The position numbers were made by a program, and so were the translations under genes. This document shows positions 51,769-60,715 of a stretch of 64,000 nt of DNA, in pieces. Under the pieces are notes generated by a model that saw only the letters and a program-made list of their open reading frames with translations, was not told where the DNA came from and searched no databases. Numbering within the stretch: the first letter of the stretch is position 1; each line of letters begins with the position of its first letter. This DNA comes from Acidobacteriota bacterium (GTDB taxonomy: Bacteria; Acidobacteriota; Vicinamibacteria; Vicinamibacterales; UBA2999): positions 1 through 64,000 of the forward strand of contig JADZCN010000139.1 in NCBI GenBank assembly GCA_020851565.1. The letters run 5' to 3'.

Positions 51769-52162
51769 ATGGCAGGTTCAACTGCCACGACACCCCGAAG
51801 CGATCGCTGCACCACCCGAAGCGCTGGCTGAAGCCGTAGTTGTCGAGCGGCATCATGGCCTGGCCGCCCTCCGAAAGCGCCGCCCAGAGCTTCTCCAGCT
51901 GTTCCTTCGACTCGCAGTCCACGAAGAATGAAAACGACGGCGTGAAGGTGAAGCCGTGCGAGATCGGGCTGTCGCTGCACTCCACCTGCTGGCCGCCCAC
52001 GGTGAACCTGGCCCGCATTACGGTCCCCGCCTTGCCGGGCCCGCCCGCGCCCCAGCGTTTGATGTCGAGGATCTCACTCCCCGGCACGAGGGACACCCAC
52101 ATGTTCATCGCCTCTTCAGCCCGGCCCTCGAACATCAGGAACGGTCGCACGGTTGCACTCAT
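51767..52162 (-). CDS. VOC-family (PhnB-like) protein
   Basis: 131 residues, ATG 52162 after GAGGAGG. A PhnB/3-demethylubiquinone-like glyoxalase fold with TVRPFLMFEGRAEEAMNMWV, SFSFFVDCESKEQLEKLWAA and the C-terminal FGWCSDRFGVSWQLNLP. Metal ligands typical of true glyoxalases are reduced. Its start overlaps the ArsR stop (ATGA), so it is the third gene of the SRPBCC-ArsR-VOC operon. The repeat array touches its stop codon. Confidence 0.87.
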   Translation of the reverse strand: MSATVRPFLMFEGRAEEAMNMWVSLVPGSEILDIKRWGAGGPGKAGTVMRARFTVGGQQVECSDSPISHGFTFTPSFSFFVDCESKEQLEKLWAALSEGGQAMMPLDNYGFSQRFGWCSDRFGVSWQLNLP

Positions 52163-52509
52163 CGCTCCTCCTCGACAAACGCCTTCAGGCGGCCGATGGC
52201 CGCGTCCCACTCCGCGGAGATCCGGTCCAGCTCGCGCCGCGCGAGCTGGAGCCGCGCTGTCTCCAGTTCCCAGATCCGCTCGCGTCCCACCCGGACGTCG
52301 TGCACCAGGCCGGCCCCGGCCAGCGTCTGCAGGTGCTTGCTGATGGCCTGGCGCGTGACGCCTGCGCCCTCGCTCAGCCGCGTGATGGAGAGCGGCCCCT
52401 CGGCGCTGAGGCGCGCCACCACGCCGAGGCGCGTCGGGTCGCCCAGCGCCGCGAAGATCAGCGAGGCTTCTGCCACCGCGCGCCGGGTGCGCTCAAGCCG
52501 TCTCGACAT
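52159..52509 (-). CDS. ArsR-family repressor
   Basis: 116 residues. Winged helix with IFAALGDPTRLGVVARLSAE, LSITRLSEGAGVTRQAISKH and LAGAGLVHDVRVGRERIWEL. No metal-binding cysteines are seen. The combination with an SRPBCC protein is a common bacterial pair in which ArsR represses its own operon. Two identical palindromic half-site pairs upstream of the operon (52957-53015) are likely its sites. The gene overlaps both neighbours. Confidence 0.9.
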   Translation of the reverse strand: MSRRLERTRRAVAEASLIFAALGDPTRLGVVARLSAEGPLSITRLSEGAGVTRQAISKHLQTLAGAGLVHDVRVGRERIWELETARLQLARRELDRISAEWDAAIGRLKAFVEEER

Positions 52510-52954
52510 ACTCGGTGATGTTCGTCACCTGGCCGGTCCAGCCGCCCTCGTTCATGCGATACGCCTCGGCGCGGCGGTGCACCGGGATCTGGTCGAAGCC
52601 CGACTCGACGATGGTGAGGGCCGTGTGGGTCCCGGCGTCCTCGAGCGTGAACTCGACGAGAGTCGTGGGCTCGCCGGAGTAGTCCACCTTGGGGTCCACG
52701 GCATAGGGGTGCCAGCGATACGCGAAGTAGGTCTCGGGCTGGATTCGCACGATCTGGAGATCCCCGGCCACGTGCTCGTAGCCCGGGTAGGTGACGCGGC
52801 CGCGGACGCTCTTGCCCTCCACGAACGGCCCGTCGAAGACCATGCGGAACCACGTGCCGAACTCCTGCGCGTCGGCAATCGCGCGCCACACGCGCGAGCG
52901 GGGCGCCTTCAGGACGGCGCGCTTCTCAATGCGGTCGGTACTGGACGCGATCAT
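52493..52954 (-). CDS. SRPBCC (AHSA1/START-like) protein
   Basis: 153 residues; ATG 52954 with GGAGG 6 bases upstream. KRAVLKAPRSRVWRAIADAQ, FGTWFRMVFDGPFVEGKSVR and the C-terminal GFDQIPVHRRAEAYRMNEGG describe the AHSA1 branch of the START-like fold, a hydrophobic ligand pocket. It overlaps the ArsR gene by 17 bases. It probably binds or senses the ligand that controls the operon; the ligand is unknown. Confidence 0.88.
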   Translation of the reverse strand: MIASSTDRIEKRAVLKAPRSRVWRAIADAQEFGTWFRMVFDGPFVEGKSVRGRVTYPGYEHVAGDLQIVRIQPETYFAYRWHPYAVDPKVDYSGEPTTLVEFTLEDAGTHTALTIVESGFDQIPVHRRAEAYRMNEGGWTGQVTNITEYVETA

Positions 52955-52956
52955 GT

Positions 52957-53015
52957 GCAACCTCCAGGTTGCAAAGGTAGATCAGCCGTGCCCGATTGCG
53001 CAACCGTCTGGTTGC
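52957..53015. promoter_or_regulatory. twin palindromic operators of the ArsR operon
   Basis: Two 16-bp palindromes with identical arms: GCAACCTCCAGGTTGC (52957-52972) and GCAACCGTCTGGTTGC (53000-53015), GCAACC-N4-GGTTGC in both. They start 43 bp apart, close to four helical turns, between the SRPBCC gene and the divergent glycosidase-GT gene. The first overlaps the ribosome site of the SRPBCC gene. Binding by ArsR is inferred from position and symmetry. Confidence 0.7.
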
Positions 53016-53208
53016 GTCGAGATCGCGTAAAAATTACGCGCCGCCACGATGGCGGCCAGGTCCTCGGCCGTGGATCCTGCCGTCCTCCCCCGTTTTTCGC
53101 AATGAATTCGTGTGTCGTGCCGCCGGGGCGTCGCCGCCCGGCTGGCAGATGTCTTGCTCTGTCGGAGGTCGAGGTCATCTGTGAAGCCCCCTCAGGACGC
53201 AGAGCACC

Positions 53209-55905
53209 ATGAACCGAACGCAGCCACACTTGCCGGCGATCCCACAGGGGAAGTTCTTTCACATTCGGGGTGAGCGGTTTCTCATCAAGGGTGTCACCTA
53301 CGGCACCTTCGGCCCGGACGCCGAGGGCTTCCAGTTCCCACCGCTCGGCCGGGTCGCCCACGACTTCAGCCAGATGCGCGCGCACGGCATCAACACGGTG
53401 CGCGTCTACACGGTGCCCTCGACCGCGATGCTCGACGAAGCCGCCCGCCAGGGCCTCCGCGTCATGGTCGGGATTCCCTGGGCTCAGCACATCGCGTTCC
53501 TGGACGACGCCCGGCTGTGCCGGACGATTCGCCGCGACGTGCGCGAGACGGTGAGGAGCCTTGCGCGCCATCCGGCGGTCCTGATGTTCGCGCTCGGCAA
53601 CGAGATACCTGCCGAGATCGTGCGCTGGCACGGCCGCGAGCGCGTCGAGGCCTTCATTCGCCAGCTGTACGACGACGGCAAGTCCGTCGCGCCCGACAGC
53701 ACGTTCACGTACGTGAACTTCCCGCCGACCGAGTACCTGGACCTGCCGTTCCTCGATGTCTGCGCGTTCAACGTGTACCTTCACGACGAGGCGAAGCTTC
53801 GGAGCTACATCGCGAGGTTGCACCACATGGCCGGCAACAGGCCGCTGCTGCTGGCGGAGGCCGGCGCCGACAGCCTGCGGCACGGGCTCGACGAGCAGGC
53901 GCGCCTGACGGCGACGCAGCTGCGCGCGTCGTTTGCCGAGGGCGCATGCGGCGCGGTGGCCTTCGCGTGGACCGACGAATGGTGGCGGGGCGGGCACCCC
54001 ATCGAAGACTGGGCCTTCGGCCTGGTCGATGCGGAACGGCGGCCGAAACCCGCCCTCCACGCGGTGTCCAGGGTGTTCGCCGAGGCGCCGTTCAGCCCCG
54101 AGGCGCAGCGGCACTGGCCGAAGGTCTCGGTCGTCATCTGCGCGTACAACGCCGCCTCGACGCTCGAAGACTGCCTGTCGTCGCTCGAGCAGATGACGTA
54201 CCCGGACTTCGAGGTGATCGTCGTCAACGACGGGTCGAAGGATGCGACCGGCGAGATTGCCCGCCGGCATCCGTCGATGACGCTCATCGAGGTGCCGAAC
54301 GGCGGCCTCAGTGCCGCGCGCAACATCGGCCTTGCGAAGGCGAGCGGCGAGATCGTGGCGTATACCGACGCAGACGTGCGCGTCGAGCCCGACTGGCTCA
54401 CCTATCTCGTGCAGCCGTTCCTCACCTCCGACGTGGTGGCGTGCGGCGGCCCCAACGTGGCGCCCGCCGACGACCCCTGGCAGGCACGCGCGGTGTCGCT
54501 CTCGCCGGGCGGGCCCACGCATGTGCTGCTCGACGACCGCGTGGCCGAGCACGTGCCCGGGTGCAACCTGGCCGTTCGGAGGGATGCCCTCCTCGCCATC
54601 AACGGCTTCAACCCCTTGTACCTGCGCGCGGGCGACGATGTGGACGTGTGCTGGCGACTGCAGGCGAGGGGCGGCAAGGTCGGCTTCTCGCCGGCGGCGC
54701 TCGTCTGGCACCATCACCGCCCGTCGATCAAGGCGTTCTGGCGGCAGCAGGTGGGCTACGGGGAGGGCGAGGCGTGGCTGCGGCCGCATCATCCCGACAA
54801 GTTCGTCGGCGGACGCGTCGCGTGGCGCGGCCACATCTACAGTCCCCTGCCGTTCCTGCGCGCCCTCACCGGGACGCGGATCGACGCGGGCGTCTGGGGC
54901 TCGGCGGCGTTCCCGTCCGTTTATCATCCCGGCGCGCATCCGATCCGTGTGGCGCCCCACTCGGCGATGTGGATGGGCCTTTCCACGCTGCTGGCCCTCG
55001 GAGGGGCGCTGGCCGGGCTCGGCGGCCACAGCTGGATGGCGCTAGTCGCGGTGCTGCTCGGCGTCGCCGGCCTCGCCACATCCATCGCGAAGTGCGCCGC
55101 GTGCGCGTGGGCCACCGACGTGCGGTCGCTGCCGTCCGTTCCCGGGCGCTCGCCGGGCGCCGGGCGCCTCTTGGTACGCCTTACGATGACGGCGCTGCAC
55201 CTGCTCCAGCCGATAGCGCGCGAGGTGGGATGGATGCGCGGCCGGTTCTCGACGGGCGAGGAAGCCGCCCTCCATCCGCTGCCCACGGGCCTGCCCACGC
55301 CGAGCGCGGGGTTGGGCGACATCGTGCGAGCCGTGCAGACACTCACGGGTCGGTCGTCGGAACAGTGCTTCTGGGGTGAGGAGTGGACCAGCGGCGACGC
55401 GGCCCTCACGCGCCTCGTGCACCACCTGCGCACGCTTCGCATCACCAGCCGGCTGTACCTCGACGACGGCTGGCAGCTCGACCGCGACATCAGTCTGCCT
55501 GTCTTCCCGTGGGGCTGGCTGGATCTGCGCGGGCTGGTCGAGGACCATGGCGGCAACCGGCGCCTGCTCCGGATTGGCCAGCGGCTCCGCGCCACTTCGT
55601 ACGGCTCGGTCCTGGCGCTGCTCTGGGTCGTGCTGGCGGGCCTGCTGCTGGCGGGCGGCGTGGATTCCCGCACTGAGTTGCTGGGGCTGCTCTGCCTGGC
55701 GGGCGTCGCGGGCCTGCTGCTCTGGCAGGTGACGCGAATGCTCGCCGCGGTCCGGTCCGCGGCGGTCCGGGCGGCCGCGGACGTGGGCATGCAACCGCTC
55801 AGCGCATTCCCCACCGCCGACCGCCTGGTGGAGCTCGCCCGGCGCACGCGCACACGGGCGGGCCAACTGCCTGTCGGGGTACCGCAGGCGCACGACAACG
55901 CCTGA
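53209..55905 (+). CDS. glycosidase-like/GT2 fusion protein, cluster gene 1
   Basis: 898 residues. Residues 15-300 form a clan-A TIM-barrel glycosidase: E132 in ALGNEIP as acid/base and E217 in LLLAEAG as nucleophile. Residues 305-560 form a GT2 domain: VSVVICAYNAASTLEDC, VVNDGSKDAT, YTDADVRVEPDW, and GDDVDVCWRLQARGG. Membrane helices lie at about 580-625 and 805-845, with an unrecognised 120-residue cytoplasmic segment between them. A protein that both cuts and makes glycosidic bonds on one chain suggests chain-length editing or transglycosylation. ATG 53209; the stop overlaps the first ABC gene in TGATG. Confidence 0.87.
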   Translation: MNRTQPHLPAIPQGKFFHIRGERFLIKGVTYGTFGPDAEGFQFPPLGRVAHDFSQMRAHGINTVRVYTVPSTAMLDEAARQGLRVMVGIPWAQHIAFLDDARLCRTIRRDVRETVRSLARHPAVLMFALGNEIPAEIVRWHGRERVEAFIRQLYDDGKSVAPDSTFTYVNFPPTEYLDLPFLDVCAFNVYLHDEAKLRSYIARLHHMAGNRPLLLAEAGADSLRHGLDEQARLTATQLRASFAEGACGAVAFAWTDEWWRGGHPIEDWAFGLVDAERRPKPALHAVSRVFAEAPFSPEAQRHWPKVSVVICAYNAASTLEDCLSSLEQMTYPDFEVIVVNDGSKDATGEIARRHPSMTLIEVPNGGLSAARNIGLAKASGEIVAYTDADVRVEPDWLTYLVQPFLTSDVVACGGPNVAPADDPWQARAVSLSPGGPTHVLLDDRVAEHVPGCNLAVRRDALLAINGFNPLYLRAGDDVDVCWRLQARGGKVGFSPAALVWHHHRPSIKAFWRQQVGYGEGEAWLRPHHPDKFVGGRVAWRGHIYSPLPFLRALTGTRIDAGVWGSAAFPSVYHPGAHPIRVAPHSAMWMGLSTLLALGGALAGLGGHSWMALVAVLLGVAGLATSIAKCAACAWATDVRSLPSVPGRSPGAGRLLVRLTMTALHLLQPIAREVGWMRGRFSTGEEAALHPLPTGLPTPSAGLGDIVRAVQTLTGRSSEQCFWGEEWTSGDAALTRLVHHLRTLRITSRLYLDDGWQLDRDISLPVFPWGWLDLRGLVEDHGGNRRLLRIGQRLRATSYGSVLALLWVVLAGLLLAGGVDSRTELLGLLCLAGVAGLLLWQVTRMLAAVRSAAVRAAADVGMQPLSAFPTADRLVELARRTRTRAGQLPVGVPQAHDNA

Positions 55906-57710
55906 TGCATACGCGCTATGCCCGCCTCTTCCAGTACGCCTGGCCCCACTGGCGCGGGTGGGCGCTCATCGTCTTCGCGACCCTGATGAGCACGGCCGGG
56001 GCGCTGCTGCAGCCGTGGCCGATGAAGGTGTTCGTCGATCACGTGCTCGGCGCGGCGCCGATGACCGGCGCCTTCGCGAGCCTGCCCGAGGCCTTCCCGT
56101 CCATGCGGACGCGCGAGGGCCTGCTCGTCTGGGTCGTCGTGTCGGGCGTGCTCATCTTCGTCCTCAACAGCGTCGTGGACGTCGTCCTCACGCGCACCTG
56201 GACGAAGGTCGGGCGGAAGATGGTCTACGACCTGGCGTCCGACGTGTTCGGCCGCATCCAGCGTCGCTCACTGCTGTTCCACTCGCGCACGCCGGTTGGC
56301 GACTCGCTGAGCCGAATCACGGGCGACAGCTGGAGCGCGTACACGGTGTTCTCGGCGCTGCTGTTCTCACCCGGGCACGCGCTCTTCACGATGGTCGCCA
56401 TGGTGGTCCTGATGGCGAACCTGGATCCCTGGCTCACGCTCCTGTCGCTGGCCGTGGCGCCCTTCATGGCCGCATCGGCCTGGATCTTCGGCTCGCCGAT
56501 CCGGCTCGCCGCGCGCGCGCGGCGCGAGGTGGAGAGCCGCATCCAGTCGCACGTGCAGCAGACGCTGACGGGCATCCCCGTCGTCCAGGCCTTCACGCGT
56601 GAGGAGACCGAGCACCGGCGCTTCCAGGAGTACGCCGACGAGGCCATCCGTGCCGAGCGCCGCACGGCGTTCGTGGGCGGTGTCTTCGGACTGAGCGCCG
56701 GCCTGCTGACGACGATCGGCACGGGCGCGGTGCTCTGGTTCGCCGCCGCGCGGGTGCTCGATGGCTACCTGAGCCTGGGGAGCACGCTCGTCTTTCTCGC
56801 GTATCTCACCTCGCTCCAGGCACAGCTGACGACGCTCGTCGACACCTACAAGACCATGCAGACGGCGGGCGCGAGCGTGGATCGCGTGAACGAGGTCCTC
56901 GACGGGGGCGCGGGCACTGAGGCCGCGCCGCGGCCGCGGCCCACCCGCCGCGTCGAAGGGCACGTGCGGTTCGTGAACGTCTCCTACGGCTACGACCCGT
57001 CGCGACCCGTCCTCGAAGGCGTCTCGCTCGAGGCGCGGCCTGGCGAGCGTGTCGCGGTGGTTGGGACCACCGGCAGCGGAAAGAGCACGCTGATGGGGCT
57101 GCTGCCGCGTTTCTACGATCCCTGGGACGGGCACGTCTACCTGGACGGCAGCGATGTCAGGGAACTGCCGCTCGAGTGGCTGCGCGAGCAGATTGCCGTC
57201 GTGTTCCAGGATGCGTACCTGTTCCCGATGAGCATCGCCGACAACATTGCCTACGGCCGGCCCTCCGCCACTCGCGACGAGATCGAGGAGGCCGCGCGCG
57301 TGGCGGGGGCTCACCAGTTCATCTCGAGGCTGCCCGAGGGCTACGACACGGTCCTGGGCGAGCGCGGCGGCACGTTGTCCGGCGGCGAGCGGCAGCGCCT
57401 GTCCATCGCGCGGGCGGTGCTGAAGGACGCGCCGATCCTGATCCTGGACGAGCCGACGAGCGCACTGGACGCCGAGACCGAGGCGTCGGTGCTGCGGGCG
57501 CTCGAGCGCCTGATGGTCGGGCGCACGACCTTCATCGTCGCGCACCGCCTCTCGACGATTCGCACGGCCGACCGCATTGCCGTGATGCGCAACGGCCGCA
57601 TCGTGGAGCAGGGTCGCCACGAGGAACTGGTGGAGGCCGAGGGCGTCTATGCCGGTCTCTGCCGGCACCAGTTCGGAACGAGCACCGCCCACGTGGCGGT
57701 GGCGGGGTGA
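55905..57710 (+). CDS. MsbA-type ABC exporter with intact ATPase, cluster gene 2
   Basis: 601 residues. Six-helix exporter domain to about 330, then ATPase with Walker A GTTGSGKST (K393), Q-loop VFQDAYLFPM, signature LSGGERQRLSIARA, Walker B ILILDEPTSALD and H-loop IVAHRLSTI. All catalytic residues are present. The start overlaps the glycosidase-GT stop (TGATG). Only 4 bases separate it from the second exporter, so a heterodimer of the two is likely. Confidence 0.92.
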   Translation: MHTRYARLFQYAWPHWRGWALIVFATLMSTAGALLQPWPMKVFVDHVLGAAPMTGAFASLPEAFPSMRTREGLLVWVVVSGVLIFVLNSVVDVVLTRTWTKVGRKMVYDLASDVFGRIQRRSLLFHSRTPVGDSLSRITGDSWSAYTVFSALLFSPGHALFTMVAMVVLMANLDPWLTLLSLAVAPFMAASAWIFGSPIRLAARARREVESRIQSHVQQTLTGIPVVQAFTREETEHRRFQEYADEAIRAERRTAFVGGVFGLSAGLLTTIGTGAVLWFAAARVLDGYLSLGSTLVFLAYLTSLQAQLTTLVDTYKTMQTAGASVDRVNEVLDGGAGTEAAPRPRPTRRVEGHVRFVNVSYGYDPSRPVLEGVSLEARPGERVAVVGTTGSGKSTLMGLLPRFYDPWDGHVYLDGSDVRELPLEWLREQIAVVFQDAYLFPMSIADNIAYGRPSATRDEIEEAARVAGAHQFISRLPEGYDTVLGERGGTLSGGERQRLSIARAVLKDAPILILDEPTSALDAETEASVLRALERLMVGRTTFIVAHRLSTIRTADRIAVMRNGRIVEQGRHEELVEAEGVYAGLCRHQFGTSTAHVAVAG

Positions 57711-57714
57711 GACG

Positions 57715-59550
57715 ATGAACGCGCGCCACTCCCTTCCGTCCGGCACCAGCGCAGGCGCCATAGTCTTGTGGCTGCTCGGTTACGCGGTGCGGCGATGGCA
57801 GGGGCTCGTCGCGGCCATCGGCACCATGGTGGCGGGCATCGGCCTCGACCTCCTGGCGCCGTGGCCCATGAAGGTGATCGTGGACCACGTGCTGATGGGA
57901 CACGAGATGGCACCGGCCCTGCGAAGCCTGGCGGCGGCCGTGCCCGGGGCGGGCACGGCGAAGGGCCTGCTGGGGTGGAGCGTCGCGGCAACCATCGTGT
58001 TGTTCGTCCTGCGCTGGGGCCTTGGCCTCACCCGTGCGTATGTCAACATCGGCTTCGGGCGGCGCATGGTGTACGACCTGGCGGGCGACCTGTTCATCCA
58101 CCTGCAGCGTCTGTCGCTGCGCTTCCACAGCCGGAAGTCCATCGGCGATACCATTCGCCGCGTGACCGTGGACTCCGGGTGCGTGGCGACCATCGTCAGC
58201 GACGCCGTGGTCCCGCTCCTGAGCGCGCTCCTGTCGCTGGCGGCCATGTTCTTCGTGATGTGGCGGCTCGACCCGACCCTCACGCTGCTGTCGCTCGCGG
58301 TCGTGCCGATGATGCTGGCCGGGCTGGCCCGCTACTGGCGTCCCATGCTCGATGTCAGCTACCAGCAGCAGGAGGTGGAGGGCCGCATCTACTCGGTCGT
58401 GGACGAGACGCTCACGGCGATGCCCGCCGTGCAGGCGTACGGCGCCGAGCCTCGCGCGGACGCGCGGTTTCGCGCGACGACGGCGGACATCGTCGACGCC
58501 AGCCTCGCGGCCGTGACGGTGCAGCTCGAGTTCAAGATCGCCATCGCCTCGGCCACCGCGCTCGGCACCGCCGCCATTCTCTGGGTGGGCGCGGGCCACG
58601 TGATCGACGGGAGCCTCTCGGTCGGCAGCGTCCTCGTCTTCCTCAGCTACCTCGCGTCGCTCTACGGGCCGCTCGAGTCGCTGATGCACGCCCCTTCGAC
58701 GACGCAGGCCGCGGCGGGCAGTGCGCGACGGGTGCTCGAGGTCTTGCAGGCGGAACGCGAAGTCTCCGACAAGCCAGGCGCGACGGCCCTGCCTCCTGTC
58801 CGCGGCGACGTGCGGCTGGAACAGGTCTCGGTCGGCTACGTGTCCAGCCGCCCGGTGTTGCACGGCATCTCGATCGAGGCACGGGCAGGCGAGACCATCG
58901 CGCTCGTGGGGCCCACCGGCGCCGGGACGAGCACGCTCGTCGGGCTGCTGCCCAGGTTCATCGATCCGTGGGAGGGCCGCGTGCTCGTCGACGGCCACGA
59001 CGTGCGCGACGTCACCCTCGAGAGCCTGCGCGGGCAGATCGCCATCGTCTTGCAGGAGCCGTTCCTCTTCCCGATGACGATTGCGGAGAACATCGCCTAC
59101 GGGCGGCCAGGGGCGGACCAGTTGCAGATCGAGGCGGCCGCGCGGGCGGCGAACGCCCACGATTTCATCTCGCGCCTGCCCGACGGGTACCAGACGATGG
59201 TGGGCGAGCGAGGCGCCACCTTGTCGGGCGGCGAACGCCAGCGGCTGTCCATTGCCCGGGCGCTGCTGAAGGATGCGCCGATCCTGATTCTCGACGAGCC
59301 CACGAGCGCGGTGGACGCCGAGACCGAGTCGCTGCTGCTCGAGGCCCTCGAGCGCCTCGTGCACGGGCGGACCACTTTCATCATCGCGCATCGCCTCTCC
59401 ACGATCCGGCGTGCCGACCGCGTGTTCGTCGTGCAGGCCGGCACGATCGTCGAAACCGGCACGCATCGCGAGCTGATCGCGGAGGACGGTGTCTACACAC
59501 GGCTGCACCGCCTCCAGGAACTGCCGGTTGCCGCCGAGGCAGGCCGCTGA
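57715..59550 (+). CDS. MsbA-type ABC exporter lacking the Walker A lysine, cluster gene 3
   Basis: 611 residues. Exporter helices to about 340, then the ATPase. Walker A reads GPTGAGTST: the conserved Lys is Thr (T405, codon ACG at 58927-58929, one change from AAG). The remaining motifs, LSGGERQRLSIARA, ILILDEPTSAVD with its glutamate and IIAHRLSTI, are intact. In heterodimeric exporters one site is often degenerate, but usually at Walker B or the signature, not at this lysine. Either this half binds ATP poorly, or the base is an error. The stop overlaps the acyltransferase start. Confidence 0.88.
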   Translation: MNARHSLPSGTSAGAIVLWLLGYAVRRWQGLVAAIGTMVAGIGLDLLAPWPMKVIVDHVLMGHEMAPALRSLAAAVPGAGTAKGLLGWSVAATIVLFVLRWGLGLTRAYVNIGFGRRMVYDLAGDLFIHLQRLSLRFHSRKSIGDTIRRVTVDSGCVATIVSDAVVPLLSALLSLAAMFFVMWRLDPTLTLLSLAVVPMMLAGLARYWRPMLDVSYQQQEVEGRIYSVVDETLTAMPAVQAYGAEPRADARFRATTADIVDASLAAVTVQLEFKIAIASATALGTAAILWVGAGHVIDGSLSVGSVLVFLSYLASLYGPLESLMHAPSTTQAAAGSARRVLEVLQAEREVSDKPGATALPPVRGDVRLEQVSVGYVSSRPVLHGISIEARAGETIALVGPTGAGTSTLVGLLPRFIDPWEGRVLVDGHDVRDVTLESLRGQIAIVLQEPFLFPMTIAENIAYGRPGADQLQIEAAARAANAHDFISRLPDGYQTMVGERGATLSGGERQRLSIARALLKDAPILILDEPTSAVDAETESLLLEALERLVHGRTTFIIAHRLSTIRRADRVFVVQAGTIVETGTHRELIAEDGVYTRLHRLQELPVAAEAGR

Positions 59551-60122
59551 TGGAGGGCCGGACGCCCGCTGCCGGAACATGGAGCGACGGCACGCTGCCG
59601 GCCAACGTCGTCCTGGGCGCGCGCACCCTCGTGACCGGCGCGGGAGCCTTCCGGCGGTTCATGAGCACGGGCGACCGCGCGCTGAGTATCGGTTCCGACT
59701 GCACGATGGACGGTGTCCAGTTCGCTCTCGGCGCCGAGGCCCGGGTGTCGATCGGTGACTACTGCTACTTCACGAACGTTGTGCTGCTGAGCGAGCTCGA
59801 GCTGCGGATCGGCAGCTACGTGGTGATCGGCTGGAACACCACGATCACGGACACGGATTTTCATCCCATTGCGCCGGCCGAGCGCGTGCGCGACGCCGTG
59901 GCGTGCTCGCCGCTCGGCAAGGGCCACCCGAGGCCCCCCATCGCCAGGCGCGCCGTGATTATCGAGGACGACGTGTGGATCGGTCCCAACGCGGCCATCA
60001 TGAAGGGCGTGCGTGTCGGGGCGGGGGCGTTCATCGAGCCCGGCGCCATCCTGACCGCCGATGTGCCGCCTCTCGCGCGCGTCGCCGGGAACCCCGCCCG
60101 CGTGGTGGGCACGGTGCGGTGA
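59550..60122 (+). CDS. left-handed-beta-helix O-acyltransferase, cluster gene 4
   Basis: 190 residues from the ATG inside the exporter stop (TGATG). Hexapeptide turns are seen in ARVSIGDYCYFTNVVLLSEL and in VIIEDDVWIGPNAAIMKGVR, with the catalytic-type His in TDTDFHP and the closing VAGNPARVV. This is the maltose/galactoside O-acetyltransferase fold. It probably decorates sugars of the glycan handled by this cluster. The N-terminal 40 residues are atypical. Confidence 0.87.
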   Translation: MEGRTPAAGTWSDGTLPANVVLGARTLVTGAGAFRRFMSTGDRALSIGSDCTMDGVQFALGAEARVSIGDYCYFTNVVLLSELELRIGSYVVIGWNTTITDTDFHPIAPAERVRDAVACSPLGKGHPRPPIARRAVIIEDDVWIGPNAAIMKGVRVGAGAFIEPGAILTADVPPLARVAGNPARVVGTVR

Positions 60123-60715
60123 TGACGCCGGACCGCCGAATCCCGGGCGACTGGTTCGACCAGCCCGTGCCCGGCAACGTGGAGATCCACGACGAGGCCT
60201 ACGTGGAGACGGCGTTCAGCTTCCTGTTGTATCGAAGCCAGCTCGCGGCGGGCGTTCGCATCGGCCGGGGTGCATCCGTGTACCTTGGCACGATGTTCGA
60301 CGTGGGCCGCCAGGGACGCGTCTCGTGCGGGGCGTTCACCCTCGTCAACGGCGCGCGCATCGTCTGCGACGCGGAGATCCTGATCGAGGACTACGTGCTC
60401 ATCTCGTGGAACGTGGTCCTGATGGACACCTACCGCGTGCCGGCCGATCCCGCGCTGCGCCGCCGGGCGGTCATCGCCGCCGCGTCCGGGGAGCCCCGGC
60501 GCGTCGACGGACACGTCGAGGCGCGTCCCATTCACATCAAGCGTGCCGCCTGGATCGGCTTCGACGCGTGCGTCCTGCCCGGCGTGACCATCGGCGAGGG
60601 CGCCATTGTCGGGGCGCGATCGGTGGTGACCGAGGACGTCGAGCCGTTCACCATCGTCGTGGGCAATCCGGCCCGCATGGTCCGGCGCATCGAGCCAGGG
60701 GAGACGACACCATGA
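60122..60715 (+). CDS. left-handed-beta-helix O-acyltransferase, cluster gene 5
   Basis: 197 residues, again starting inside the previous stop (TGATG). Hexapeptide turns GRGASVYLGTMFDVGRQGRV and AEILIEDYVLISWNVVLMDT, then IKRAAWIGFDACVLPGVTIG and FTIVVGNPARMVRRI. It is related in fold, not in close sequence, to the gene before it, so two different positions or acyl groups are likely. Confidence 0.87.
   Translation: MTPDRRIPGDWFDQPVPGNVEIHDEAYVETAFSFLLYRSQLAAGVRIGRGASVYLGTMFDVGRQGRVSCGAFTLVNGARIVCDAEILIEDYVLISWNVVLMDTYRVPADPALRRRAVIAAASGEPRRVDGHVEARPIHIKRAAWIGFDACVLPGVTIGEGAIVGARSVVTEDVEPFTIVVGNPARMVRRIEPGETTP

Noticed and set aside
52951-55029. A 692-codon minus-strand open frame opposite the glycosidase-GT gene
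   Set aside because: Composition is typical of an antisense shadow, and the opposite strand encodes clear GH and GT2 motifs.
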